From CAZRUA01 sp964603125 (lineage in GTDB: Bacteria; Bacteroidota; Bacteroidia; B-17B0; Aurantibacillaceae), in contig CAZRUA010000021.1 of the NCBI GenBank assembly GCA_964603125.1, forward strand, positions 1 through 39,456: a DNA stretch of 39,456 nucleotides, read 5' to 3'. The notes under the pieces are model-generated. The model saw nothing but the letters and a program-made list of their open reading frames with translations. It was not told the origin of the DNA and searched no databases. Shown here piece after piece: positions 6,465 through 15,218 of the stretch (positions are counted from its first letter, which is position 1; the number at the start of each line of letters is the position of its first letter). The translations under genes and the position numbers were made by a program.

Positions 6465-8318
6465 TTAGTCTTTATTAAGTGTTAATTTCCATTCATCATT
6501 TTCAACCCAATTTACTTGATCTTTTTTATGTAAGATAAAATTTTCAATTACTAAAATGTCCATGCCACTGCGCATGAAGCAGGTGTAAGCATCTTCAATA
6601 CTACAAACAATAGGTTCGCTTCTTAAATTGAAACTTGTGTTTATTAGTACGGAACAATTGGTTAGTTTTTTGAACTCAGTAAGTAGTTTCCAAAATTTTA
6701 AATTAGTTTCTTTATGCACAGTTTGAATTCTGGCGCTATAATCTACATGTGTTATAGCCTGTAATGGATGACGTTTTGTTTTTAGTTTCTCAATGATATT
6801 TTTGTTTTCGAAACCATTTTCTTTTGGTAATGGATTTTTAACAGGTTTTACTAAAAGCATGTAGGGCGAAGTTGTTGTACATTCAAAATACTCATTTACA
6901 TCTTCAACTAAAACACTTGGAGCAAAGGGGCGAAAATTTTCGCGAAATTTTGTTTTTAAATTTAAATCCTGTTGCATGTTTGCATTTCGCGCATCAGCTA
7001 GTATGCTTCTGGCTCCTAAAGAGCGTGGTCCAAATTCCATTCTTCCTTGAAACCAGCCAATAATGTTACCTTCACTAATAGCCTTTGCGGTTAATTGAAC
7101 TGTTTGTTCTTCTGAAAACTCATTATAAACAGCTTGCAGTTTTTTTAGACTTTCTTTTATTTCAAAATCATTGTTATTTGGCCCTAAATAAGCGCCATTC
7201 ATTTTATCGTATTTACTGATGTTCTCCTTTTCGTTTCCAAAATAGATGTGATGAGCTGATAGTGCTGCTCCAATTGCTCCGCCGGCATCTCCAGCGGCTG
7301 GTTGAATATAAATGTTTTTAAATATGTTTGATTCCTGAAGTTTTCCGTTTGCAACTCCATTTAAAGCAACACCGCCAGCTAAACAAATGTTTTCACATTG
7401 CGTTAATGTTTTTGCTTCTTTAGCAAGTGATAAAATTATTTCTTCGGTAACTTCCTGAATTGCCAGCGCTAAATTGCAATGACTCTGATTGATTTCTTGT
7501 TCGGGCATTCTTTTTTTTAATCCAAATAATTCAAACCATAAATTATCATCTACCATTTTTAAGTGGGTAGAGTAGGTAAAATTTTTTTGATTCATTTGGA
7601 TGGAACCGTCATCAAATATTGTAACAAGTTTTGTTTTAATAATGGTTTTAAATTTCTCAACTTCTTCACATCCTTTATTTCCGTATGGAGCAAGACCCAT
7701 TAATTTGTATTCACCGCTATTAACTTTAAATCCTAAATAATAAGTAAAAGCACTATATAGCAATCCAATGGAATTTGGATAATGCATTTCTTTTAAAACA
7801 GTTATTTTGTTTCCTTCTCCCAATGCAATAGAAGCGGTAGTCCACTCGCCAACACCATCCACTGTTAATATGGCTGATTTGTTAAAAGAAGATACGTAGT
7901 AAGCACTTGCAGCATGTGATAAATGATGTTCAGTAAAAAGTAGTTTCGTTTTTTTGTAATCAAGTTTCTCAATTTTGTTTAGTTCCTTGCGTAAAACACT
8001 TTTTAAAAAAAGTTTGTCTTTTAACCAAACAGGCATAGCTTTAAAAAACGAGATAAATCCCTTGGGTGCATTGGTAAAGTAAGTCTCAAACAAACGTTCG
8101 AATTTCAAGAAAGGTTTGTCGTAAAAAACAATTGCATCAATTTCTTGAAGACTAATTTTAGCAAAGTGTAAACAAAATTCTATTGCTTTTGCAGGAAAGG
8201 ATTCGTCGTTTTTTATGCGAGTGAATCTTTCTTCTTGAGCAGCGGCAACTATTTCACCATTAACCACCAAAGCGGCAGCCGAATCATGATAGTATGCTGA
8301 AATGCCAAGAATTTTCAA
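6465..8318 (-). CDS. NodU/CmcH/SxtI-type carbamoyltransferase
   Basis: A 617-residue enzyme of the family that moves a carbamoyl group from carbamoyl phosphate, through an adenylate, to a hydroxyl on a sugar, antibiotic or toxin. The N-terminal Kae1-like half starts KILGISAYYHDSAAAL and carries the metal motif EHHLSHAASAY (H131, H135), then TVDGVGEW and GEYKLMGLAPYG. The C-terminal YrdC-like half has GRMEFGPRSLGARSIL and LINTSFNLRSEPIV. Length and motifs match complete members, so it should be active. It begins 12 bases after the flavoprotein gene and abuts the DUF5989 gene. The substrate cannot be read; the membrane and SGNH neighbours suggest a surface glycan or glycolipid rather than a soluble toxin. 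Confidence 0.93.
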   Translation of the reverse strand: MKILGISAYYHDSAAALVVNGEIVAAAQEERFTRIKNDESFPAKAIEFCLHFAKISLQEIDAIVFYDKPFLKFERLFETYFTNAPKGFISFFKAMPVWLKDKLFLKSVLRKELNKIEKLDYKKTKLLFTEHHLSHAASAYYVSSFNKSAILTVDGVGEWTTASIALGEGNKITVLKEMHYPNSIGLLYSAFTYYLGFKVNSGEYKLMGLAPYGNKGCEEVEKFKTIIKTKLVTIFDDGSIQMNQKNFTYSTHLKMVDDNLWFELFGLKKRMPEQEINQSHCNLALAIQEVTEEIILSLAKEAKTLTQCENICLAGGVALNGVANGKLQESNIFKNIYIQPAAGDAGGAIGAALSAHHIYFGNEKENISKYDKMNGAYLGPNNNDFEIKESLKKLQAVYNEFSEEQTVQLTAKAISEGNIIGWFQGRMEFGPRSLGARSILADARNANMQQDLNLKTKFRENFRPFAPSVLVEDVNEYFECTTTSPYMLLVKPVKNPLPKENGFENKNIIEKLKTKRHPLQAITHVDYSARIQTVHKETNLKFWKLLTEFKKLTNCSVLINTSFNLRSEPIVCSIEDAYTCFMRSGMDILVIENFILHKKDQVNWVENDEWKLTLNKD

Positions 8319-8330
8319 GCTTAGTTATGG

Positions 8331-9809
8331 TTAAATTAATGTTTCAATTGGTGTACAAGTTCCGTTTTCACAAGTATAACATTTAAGTCGCTCTTTAAAA
8401 ATGGAAGGCTTGTAAATTGATTTGCCTAACAGCATTCTTAAACACTCTTGTATGCCTTCAATAATACTTGGATGAGGGTGCATCATATCTGCAAGTTCTC
8501 TTATTCCTTGATTTGTATGAACTAAATAGGCAACTGCCTGTATAGCACTACTAGCGTGTTCTCCAACAACACGCATACCTAATATTCGCATGCCATTATC
8601 GTTGGTGACAATAATTTTAAAAAAGCCTTTTGTTTTTCGCATCGCAATTGCGCGTGCATTTGTGCTATAATCCAATTTTACAATTTTAACTGCAAGTCCT
8701 TGTTTATATACATCTTGCTCATTAATACCTACAGCCGCAACTTCTGGATTTAAAAACATAATGGTAGAAATGTTTTTATATGTTAAAGGTTTAATTGCAG
8801 GCCCAAACATTCTTACCACAGCATGTCTTGCTTCGCGCTCACCAACGTTTACTAAAGCAATTTCGGTTGTTACATCACCAGCAGCATATATGTTGCTGAT
8901 GTTGGTTTGTGTATCATCATCCCAAATTCCACCTTTTTCATTCAATCTTACTCCAACAGTTTCTAAACCTAAATCTTCTACATTAGATACACGTCCAACC
9001 GAAACTAAAGCTTTTTCTACTTGTATTATTTCATTAGGTTTATCTTTATACGAAAGCTCATATTCAACTTCACCGTTTTTAATTTCCATTCTTACCAAAG
9101 TAGCACCATGATGTACGTTTGCACCTTTTGATTGTAAACTATCTTCAACTACTTTGGCTATATCTTCATCTTCAAAAGGTAAAATTCTATCTGCTTTATC
9201 AATTAAATACACTTTGGTATTGCCCATGTTACTGAATATGGTTGCAAATTCACAACCAATAACACCAGCACCTAAAACAACCATACTTTTTGGTAGTGAA
9301 GTAAAATTCTTAACTCCATCACTTGTAACTATTATTTTTTCATCAATAGGAATGTGAGGTAAATACCTTGGACGACTTCCTGTACAAATTAAAATATTTT
9401 CGGCCCATACAGTTTTTATGTCGCCGTCATCTTTGGTGATTTGAATTTCATTCTTACTAATTAATCTTGCTGTGCCCTTTTCGTAATTAAAATTTGGATT
9501 TTCAATTTCGGTTTCCAGTAATTTCATGTGAACCGACATTTGCGTTTTACGCTCAAAAATAGCTTCGCGCAAAGTTTTGGCCATATCTTCAAAATTTACT
9601 TTGTAATCGGGTATCGACTCTCTAATCATCGAAATTTTTTGAGAATACTCCCATAAGGTTTTTGAAGTTAAAACACCGTCGTAAATTCCAGCACCACCAA
9701 TTCTTTTGCGTTCTATTAAAAGAACTTTCTTTTTAAAGTCTAAAGCACGCATGGCTCCCGCATAACCGCTGGGTCCGCCACCAATAACTACTAAATCAAA
9801 TTTTTCCAT
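8331..9809 (-). CDS. Dihydrolipoamide-dehydrogenase-like flavoprotein lacking the redox disulfide
   Basis: A 492-residue FAD/NAD(P) oxidoreductase of the class I pyridine-nucleotide-disulfide family. Visible are the FAD Rossmann motif VVIGGGPSGYAGA (8-20), the NAD motif VVLGAGVIGCEFA, the ATG-like CTGSRP, the second FAD motif NIYAAGDV and the C-terminal dimer domain with HPSIIE (446-451), matching the His-Glu pair of Lpd. However, the usual GGTCxxxxCxPSK stretch is GGAGIYDGVLTSK (38-50): both catalytic Cys are replaced (by G41 and V46). An extra C-terminal tail has Cys 477, 480 and 485 (CYTCENGTC). It is therefore probably not a true Lpd; a transhydrogenase- or quinone-reductase-like role is possible. 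It is the first gene of the leftward operon, 12 bases before the carbamoyltransferase. Confidence 0.85.
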   Translation of the reverse strand: MEKFDLVVIGGGPSGYAGAMRALDFKKKVLLIERKRIGGAGIYDGVLTSKTLWEYSQKISMIRESIPDYKVNFEDMAKTLREAIFERKTQMSVHMKLLETEIENPNFNYEKGTARLISKNEIQITKDDGDIKTVWAENILICTGSRPRYLPHIPIDEKIIVTSDGVKNFTSLPKSMVVLGAGVIGCEFATIFSNMGNTKVYLIDKADRILPFEDEDIAKVVEDSLQSKGANVHHGATLVRMEIKNGEVEYELSYKDKPNEIIQVEKALVSVGRVSNVEDLGLETVGVRLNEKGGIWDDDTQTNISNIYAAGDVTTEIALVNVGEREARHAVVRMFGPAIKPLTYKNISTIMFLNPEVAAVGINEQDVYKQGLAVKIVKLDYSTNARAIAMRKTKGFFKIIVTNDNGMRILGMRVVGEHASSAIQAVAYLVHTNQGIRELADMMHPHPSIIEGIQECLRMLLGKSIYKPSIFKERLKCYTCENGTCTPIETLI

Positions 9810-9971
9810 TGCAAGTGTGAAAATAGCTAAAAAACTTTGTGTTTTTATGCGCCCTAAACTAATGAAAAAACGGAATAATTATTGTATTTTAGCCTTCCGA
9901 ACTTAAAATTTATTAAAACAAAACGGAGTATTTCTCTGACGGATAATTTCATTTCAATAAAACAGAAAACC

Positions 9972-10664
9972 ATGAAAAAAATAGTACTTGCTTTAACTCT
10001 TGTTTTTAGTTTTTCAATGACTAAAGCACAATCAATTAGCGTAAAAGAATCAAACGAAAAGTTTGCAGATGGAAGCCATAATGCTTTAACTGTATCTGTT
10101 TTGTATTCAACTAAGGATAAAGTTGAAAAGGAGTGGAAGTCATTCATTAAGCAATATAATCCTGAGAAAGTAAGCGATAAAAAGGGCGAATATTTTGCGG
10201 ATAATGCCGTTTTTAAGTTAATGGGAAATAATCCGGTTGATGTTTATTGGCATGTAGAAGAATTAAAAGGAGATAAAGTTATTCGTTTAATTTGTGCTTA
10301 TAATTTAGGTGGAGCTTATTTAAATAGTAATGAGCATAAAGAGCAATTTGAAGTAGCTCGTAAAATGATGTACGATTTTGCTGTGAAGTTAAGCAAAGAA
10401 GCAGTGGATGAAGAATTGAAGGCTGCTACTAAATTGCTTGAAAAATCGAAGGAAAAGCAAGCTGATTTAGAAAAGCACAATGCTAATTTGGCTGAACATA
10501 TTGTGGATTACAATGATAAAATTAAAAAGGCTCAAGAGGATATTAAAAAAGCAGAAGCTGATATTGAGAAAACTAAAAAGGATATTGAATTGAAGAAAAA
10601 AGAAGTTGATGAAGAACAAAAGGCTTTAGATGCAGTGAAAGCTAAAATGGAGGCGATAAAATAA
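9972..10664 (+). CDS. Secreted coiled-coil protein of unknown function
   Basis: A 230-residue product. I chose ATG 9972 because it begins a typical signal peptide (MKKIVLALTLVFSF, cut after TKAQ near residue 20); the longer upstream frame has no such feature. Residues ~21-135 form a mixed region with aromatic patches (VYWHVEEL). Residues ~140-230 are an almost unbroken Lys/Glu-rich coiled coil. I do not recognise a family. The likely location is periplasm or outer surface, and the coil suggests self-association. It is flanked by a divergent gene on the left and a strong terminator on the right, so it is probably a single-gene unit. Confidence 0.75.
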   Translation: MKKIVLALTLVFSFSMTKAQSISVKESNEKFADGSHNALTVSVLYSTKDKVEKEWKSFIKQYNPEKVSDKKGEYFADNAVFKLMGNNPVDVYWHVEELKGDKVIRLICAYNLGGAYLNSNEHKEQFEVARKMMYDFAVKLSKEAVDEELKAATKLLEKSKEKQADLEKHNANLAEHIVDYNDKIKKAQEDIKKAEADIEKTKKDIELKKKEVDEEQKALDAVKAKMEAIK

Positions 10665-10673
10665 ATTAAACAG

Positions 10674-10702
10674 AAAAGTCTCACCGAAGCGTGAGACTTT
10701 TT
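10674..10702 (+). terminator. Strong Rho-independent terminator
   Basis: Perfect 11-bp stem, AAAAGTCTCAC pairing with GTGAGACTTTT, around the loop CGAAGC, ending in five T. It lies 10 bases after the coiled-coil gene's stop. Confidence 0.9.
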
Positions 10703-10739
10703 AATTTTAATGCAATTATAAATAGTACAAATACTTACA

Positions 10740-11669
10740 ATGAAAATTTTAATAACAGGTAGTAACGGATTGTTGGGGCAGAAATTGGTTTATAAACTGG
10801 CTAAAACAAAGGATGTTGATTGTATAGCGAGCTCTAGGGGCGAAAACCGTTTAGTGAATAAAGAAGGCTACACTTATGTAAGTATGGACGTAACCAGCCA
10901 ACGTGATGTTTCAAAAGTATTAAAGCAATACAAACCTAATGTTGTAATTCATACAGCTGCCATGACCAATGTTGATGCGTGCGAGTTAAATCAAAAAGAG
11001 TGTTGGTTAATGAATGTAGAAGCAACTAAAAATATTTGTGATACTTTGGTTCAGTTAAAGGAGGAGGATGCTAGTTACAAGCCAAGATTGGTGCATCTTT
11101 CAACAGATTTTATTTTTGATGGAACAAAAGGGCCATTAGATGAAGAGGCAAGACCTAACCCTTTAAGCTATTATGCGGAAAGCAAACTGGAGGCAGAAAA
11201 AGTAGTTCAGGATGCCGATATACATTGGTCAATTGCGCGAACTGTTTTGGTGTACGGAATTACTGATAATATGAGCAGAAGTAATTTTGTTTTATGGGCT
11301 AAATCTAATTTAGAACAAGGTAAAAGTATTAATGTTGTGGATGATCAATTCAGAACTCCTACATTGGCTGAGGATTTAGCGGACGGGTGTATTTTAATGG
11401 CAATGAAAAGCGCCAAGGGTGTCTATAATATTTCAGGTAAGGATTTCCATAACATATTCGAATTGGTTCAAATTGTAGCTGATTATTATGGTTTAGATAA
11501 ATCTTTAATTAAACTTAGTAAAAGCGATGAAATCAAACAACCCGCCAAACGCCCGCCTATTACAGGTTTTATCATAAAAAAAGCAATAAAGGATTTAGGT
11601 TACAAGCCGCATAGTTTTAAGGAAGGAATTAAAATTATGGATGAGCAAATGAAGTTGTTAACGAACTAG
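10740..11669 (+). CDS. RmlD-like NAD(P)-dependent sugar reductase (SDR family)
   Basis: A 309-residue extended short-chain dehydrogenase. Features: nucleotide-binding GSNGLLG (7-13), HTAAMTNVDACE (71-82), STDFIFDG (121-128) holding the catalytic Ser/Thr, and the YxxxK pair (Y145, K149), all as in the RmlD substrate-binding family that reduces dTDP-4-keto-rhamnose in dTDP-rhamnose synthesis. No rmlA, rmlB or rmlC lies next to it, so the true substrate is open and I give no symbol. It starts 38 bases after a strong terminator, so it should have its own promoter. Confidence 0.85.
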   Translation: MKILITGSNGLLGQKLVYKLAKTKDVDCIASSRGENRLVNKEGYTYVSMDVTSQRDVSKVLKQYKPNVVIHTAAMTNVDACELNQKECWLMNVEATKNICDTLVQLKEEDASYKPRLVHLSTDFIFDGTKGPLDEEARPNPLSYYAESKLEAEKVVQDADIHWSIARTVLVYGITDNMSRSNFVLWAKSNLEQGKSINVVDDQFRTPTLAEDLADGCILMAMKSAKGVYNISGKDFHNIFELVQIVADYYGLDKSLIKLSKSDEIKQPAKRPPITGFIIKKAIKDLGYKPHSFKEGIKIMDEQMKLLTN

Positions 11670-11709
11670 TTTTCATACCTTAATAATTTACCGTGTAATG
11701 TGTTTATTC

Positions 11710-11725
11710 ACCTCAAACCTGAGGT
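11710..11725. repeat. Short inverted repeat between the RmlD-like and Smr genes
   Basis: ACCTCA-AACC-TGAGGT, a perfect 6-bp stem with a 4-base loop, 41 bases after the reductase stop. It lacks a T run of terminator quality (only TTTT ten bases on), so it may be a weak terminator or an operator. Confidence 0.35.
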
Positions 11726-11786
11726 TGTGATGCTTTTGTAGTTTAAAATTCCAGTATTTTTCCGTAATTTTATTCAAAAATAGGTC

Positions 11787-12788
11787 ATGTCAATTCGCAT
11801 TGGAGATAAAGTTAGATTTTTGAATGAAGCGGGCGAAGGCATTGTTACCAGCTTTAAGGATAAAAATACAGCCCTAGTTGAAATTTCAGATGGCTTTGAG
11901 ATTCCTTACGCAATAAAGTACTTGGTGCAGGTTCAAACCGAATTAATTTTAAAAAAGGAGTCGGAAGATATTGAGGAGGAATTTGGCCATAATCGCAAAG
12001 ATGCTGTTTTCTTTGTTTTGGAGCCAGATCATGAATTGGATATTTTAATGAGTGAGTATTCGTTTTATTTGTTCAACGCATCTAATTTCAATGTCTTGTA
12101 CACTTACTCAACTAAGGACGGAAATAATTTCCAAACTTTAAAGCAAGGAGAATTAGGTTCTTATCAGAAGCTATTGCTTAAAAAAATTAGAAAACAACAT
12201 TTAACGGAGTATGCTTACCATAAAATTGAAATGTTGTTCTTTAAAAAGTCTCATTATGTTGCTCAATTGCCCGTGGCAGAAGTAATCCATATTAATGAGA
12301 CAATTTTAAGAAGAAATGGTTTTGTTCCTAACGATTCGTTTAAATTCCCGGTTTACGCTATAACTTTAAAGGATAATTTTTTTGAGAATAACATAACAAA
12401 ACAAACTTTAACGGATTATGATTTAGAGAAACTTCGTTCTTTAAGAGAGTTTGAAGCTTCTGGGAAAACTTTTGTTAAATCAAAACCAAAGGCACCAGTT
12501 TACGAAAGGGAAATTGATTTGCATATTGAAGAGTTGATTGATTCGCATAAAGGAATGACAAACGCAGAAATAATTCAACTCCAATTACGAAAGTTTCAAA
12601 AGGAGTTAGAGGCTGCAATAAGCAATAATTTGCAGAAAATAATTTTTATACATGGAGTAGGGAATGGTAGATTAAAACAAGAGATTCATCTAATTTTGCA
12701 GGGTTATGATGAAGTTACTTTTCAGGATGGAAGCTATAAAAAGTACGGTTATGGCGCAACTGAGGTTTTAATTAAACATAATAGATAG
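11787..12788 (+). CDS. DUF2027 and Smr domain protein (MutS2 C-terminal-like nuclease domain)
   Basis: A 333-residue cytoplasmic protein. Residues ~1-50 resemble the small beta-barrel seen at the start of DUF2027 proteins (IRIGDKVRFLNEAGEGIV). The middle ~70-225 is the DUF2027 region. Residues ~240-333 are an Smr domain with DLH (244-246), the loop HGVGNGRLK (289-297, equivalent of HGxGxGxLR) and YGYGATEV (320-327). Smr domains bind branched nucleic acid or cut DNA or RNA, and are found at the end of MutS2 and in ribosome-rescue proteins. No MutS ATPase domain is present. This architecture is common in Bacteroidota, and its physiological role is not established. Confidence 0.85.
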   Translation: MSIRIGDKVRFLNEAGEGIVTSFKDKNTALVEISDGFEIPYAIKYLVQVQTELILKKESEDIEEEFGHNRKDAVFFVLEPDHELDILMSEYSFYLFNASNFNVLYTYSTKDGNNFQTLKQGELGSYQKLLLKKIRKQHLTEYAYHKIEMLFFKKSHYVAQLPVAEVIHINETILRRNGFVPNDSFKFPVYAITLKDNFFENNITKQTLTDYDLEKLRSLREFEASGKTFVKSKPKAPVYEREIDLHIEELIDSHKGMTNAEIIQLQLRKFQKELEAAISNNLQKIIFIHGVGNGRLKQEIHLILQGYDEVTFQDGSYKKYGYGATEVLIKHNR

Positions 12789-12857
12789 TTGAATTTTATA
12801 TTTCTTTAACAAGTTAAATACAATAATTGATTAAAGGCAGCGTAAATTAGCATCATA

Positions 12858-13553
12858 TTGAAAGTATATTTAAAATACATTTTTCTTTTCTTGTTTGTAA
12901 ATCAATTGCAAGCCCAAAAAAACTACGTAATAAACGGAAAAGTTTTTGAGCCTGATTCGCTGGAACCAATGCCCTTTGTTATTATTGTAAATCAAGGTAG
13001 TGGAAGTGGTATTCAAAGTAATGTGGATGGTAGTTTTACAATTGCAGCAAGTGATAACGATACAATTTTAGTTTCTTTTTTAGGTTATTATAAGCAAAAA
13101 ATAGCCGTTAGGAATATCAAGAATACTAACGATAGTACGAAACAATTTTTACGAGTAACATTAAAAAAACAAACTTATAGTTTGCCTGAAGTTGTTTTTA
13201 AGGATGTGAGTTTACGCGAATCGGAAATAAGCTACATGGAGCGGCATTTGGCTCGACCACGAGCAACGGTTGAAAGCCCTTTTAGTTTTTTATATGAAAA
13301 TTTCAGCAAAAAGGGAAAAGAAAATAAAAAGTTGGATGAGCTTTATCGTCAAACAATATTTGAAGAAGAAATAGGGAAAAAGTTTAATCCTGAAGTTTTG
13401 CGTAAATTAACAAACGATGAACAAATAGATTTTGCAGCTTTTAGGAAGTACGCTGTATTACTCACAGATTCTTACATATACTCGCACAACGGATACGAAT
13501 TGTATTCTTTTATAATGTATTATTATAAAAGATACAAGGCTGACGGGAAATAA
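12858..13553 (+). CDS. Secreted carboxypeptidase-regulatory-like domain protein, TTG start
   Basis: A 231-residue exported protein. The first in-frame start is TTG at 12858; the same frame has a stop 15 bases further up and no ATG before a perfect signal peptide (KVYLKYIFLFLFVNQLQAQ), so TTG is very likely real. Residues ~25-110 form a carboxypeptidase-regulatory-like beta-sandwich (INGKVFEPDSLEPMPFVIIV, VSFLGY), the plug-like domain common in TonB-dependent receptors and Bacteroidota surface proteins. The rest (to 231) is charged and helical. It has no barrel, so it is not a receptor itself. Its stop codon directly abuts the stop of the convergent Maf gene. Confidence 0.75.
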   Translation: MKVYLKYIFLFLFVNQLQAQKNYVINGKVFEPDSLEPMPFVIIVNQGSGSGIQSNVDGSFTIAASDNDTILVSFLGYYKQKIAVRNIKNTNDSTKQFLRVTLKKQTYSLPEVVFKDVSLRESEISYMERHLARPRATVESPFSFLYENFSKKGKENKKLDELYRQTIFEEEIGKKFNPEVLRKLTNDEQIDFAAFRKYAVLLTDSYIYSHNGYELYSFIMYYYKRYKADGK

Positions 13554-14147
13554 TTAAAATTTGATTAACTCTTCGTACAATTCTTTAACGGGTAATCCCA
13601 TCACATTGTAAAAACTACCTTCAATTTTATCAATACCTATAAAGCCAATCCAATCTTGTGCGCCATATCCACCTGCTTTATCATACACATTAAAATTGGT
13701 AACGTAGTATTCAATTTCTTCCTTCTTTAATTTTTTGAAATACACTTTTGTTACATCAAAAAAGGTAGTTTGTTTATTGCCCGATTTTAAGCAAACTGCT
13801 GTATAAACTTCGTGCATTTTTCCTGATAATGATTCCAGCATTTTAACTGCTTCATCGTACTTTGCAGGTTTGTTTAATACTTTACCATCTAACCAAACTA
13901 TAGTGTCGGCAGTAATTAATATTTGTTCTTCGGTCAATTCATCAGGATATTCATCAGCCTTTTTTTCGCAAAGGTATAATGGAATTTCTTGAGCCTTTAA
14001 ATCCGCTGGAAAACTTTCATCTGCATTAATAGGTTTGTTTAAAAATTCAAAACCTAAATTTTTTAATAGTTCTTGTCTTCTGGGTGAACTTGATCCTAAA
14101 ATTATTTTGTAAGGAAAATTCTTTAATGTCTCTTCAACTGCTTGCAT
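13554..14147 (-). CDS. maf: Maf-family nucleoside triphosphate pyrophosphatase
   Basis: A 197-residue house-cleaning enzyme that hydrolyses non-canonical or modified NTPs (dTTP/UTP or methylated bases, depending on subfamily) to monophosphates. The signature ILGSSSPRRQELLKNLG starts near residue 16, followed by ITADTIVWLDGKVLNKP, which contains the catalytic Asp, and GGYGAQDWIGF near the C-terminus. It starts one base after the UbiA stop, so the two are probably co-transcribed and coupled. Maf next to a UbiA-type gene is a common order in flavobacterial relatives. The substrate subclass is not decided by what I can see. Confidence 0.92.
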   Translation of the reverse strand: MQAVEETLKNFPYKIILGSSSPRRQELLKNLGFEFLNKPINADESFPADLKAQEIPLYLCEKKADEYPDELTEEQILITADTIVWLDGKVLNKPAKYDEAVKMLESLSGKMHEVYTAVCLKSGNKQTTFFDVTKVYFKKLKKEEIEYYVTNFNVYDKAGGYGAQDWIGFIGIDKIEGSFYNVMGLPVKELYEELIKF

Positions 14148-14148
14148 A

Positions 14149-15102
14149 CTATGCTAAATAATAAATGACTAAACTAAATAAAACACCAACCAACATGATT
14201 AGTTTTACTAAGATACTACAAAAGTAGTAATCCTTTGATGTTTGTGCTCTAAACATTTTGTATGCCAAAAATAATAGAGGTAAAATTAAGCCCACAACTA
14301 TGTAAATATTAGGTAATTTATCATTGGGATTATAGAGTTTATATACAATAAATGATAACAGTAAAATGGTATTACTTATTAAACTAATTACAATAGCTTT
14401 GGTTGCTTTAAAACCCCAAACAATTGGCATAGTTTCACAGCCTGTTTCTAAATCACCTTGGTAATCTTGCATGTCTTTAATTATTTCGCGAATAAACGAA
14501 ACTAAAAAAGCAAATAAACTAAATAATAAAACACTTTTATAAAGATTGGCAAAGCTCAAATCTTTATAAACTGTACTATATACTTCAAATACAGGTGGTA
14601 TGTCGTATAACATCACAATTAAAGGAACCATTGCGGTGAGCAAGGAAACAATTAAATTACCTACAATTAGTTGTTTTTTAAAAGTGGTTGAGTAATGCCA
14701 TAATAGGCCAGCAGATATAAGGTGAACTAAGCCAAGTTTAAAATTACCAGCTTTCCATCCAACAAATACACCTAAACCAATACCAATAATATTAAATAAT
14801 AGATGAGTTACCATTGCCCAACGGCGTTTTACCCCGTTGTCAATCACAACAGTTTCAGGGCGATTTATTTTATCCGTTTTAACATCAAAGTAATCATTTA
14901 TCATGTATCCGGCCGCTGCAATAAGCATTGTACTCAGCACTAGTAAAAAGAAATAAAAGTCACTAAGTTCGAATTGAAAAGGTATGCCAAGATATGACAT
15001 TTGACTTTTTATGAGTGCATACCGAATTAAATATTGCGTAAAGGCAATAATTAAAAGATTGTTAATTCGTATGAGCTTTAAAAAGGCTATCATTTGAGTC
15101 AC
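14149..15102 (-). CDS. UbiA-family prenyltransferase (geranylgeranylglycerol-phosphate type likely)
   Basis: A 317-residue polytopic membrane enzyme with about eight or nine hydrophobic helices. The two Asp-rich motifs that bind Mg-prenyl-diphosphate are NDYFDVKTD (69-77) and KDMQDYQGD (209-217). UbiA members attach prenyl chains to aromatic rings or glycerol phosphate. Bacteroidota homologues next to maf are usually annotated as geranylgeranylglycerol-phosphate geranylgeranyltransferase, but the aromatic acceptor MenA is an alternative given the menaquinone gene at the window start. I cannot decide from sequence alone. It lies one base upstream of maf. Confidence 0.88.
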   Translation of the reverse strand: MTQMIAFLKLIRINNLLIIAFTQYLIRYALIKSQMSYLGIPFQFELSDFYFFLLVLSTMLIAAAGYMINDYFDVKTDKINRPETVVIDNGVKRRWAMVTHLLFNIIGIGLGVFVGWKAGNFKLGLVHLISAGLLWHYSTTFKKQLIVGNLIVSLLTAMVPLIVMLYDIPPVFEVYSTVYKDLSFANLYKSVLLFSLFAFLVSFIREIIKDMQDYQGDLETGCETMPIVWGFKATKAIVISLISNTILLLSFIVYKLYNPNDKLPNIYIVVGLILPLLFLAYKMFRAQTSKDYYFCSILVKLIMLVGVLFSLVIYYLA

Positions 15103-15172
15103 GAAAATACGATTATTCGCGTAATTTTTAAATATTATTATTTAAAGTGATAGGCTAAATTTAAAGGAATTG

Positions 15173-15191
15173 AACAAGAACAAATCTTGTT
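15173..15191 (-). terminator. Hairpin downstream of the haem lipoprotein gene (possible terminator)
   Basis: AACAAGA-N5-TCTTGTT, a perfect 7-bp stem 28 bases past the stop of the leftward lipoprotein gene. The following bases on that strand are only moderately T-rich, so termination is a possibility rather than a firm call. Bases 15127-15148 also hold an A/T-only inverted repeat (TTTAAATA and TATTTAAA). Confidence 0.35.
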
Positions 15192-15218
15192 AGCTTACAA
15201 TTTGAGTTTTATTAAATT

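Noticed and set aside
8761..9357. Two rightward frames (116 and 67 codons) opposite the Lpd-like gene
   Set aside because: The minus strand has clear FAD/NAD motifs through the same bases; these frames arise from its codon bias.
11710..11725. Hairpin after the RmlD-like gene as a true terminator
   Set aside because: Only a 6-bp stem, no adjacent T run; kept as a low-confidence repeat.
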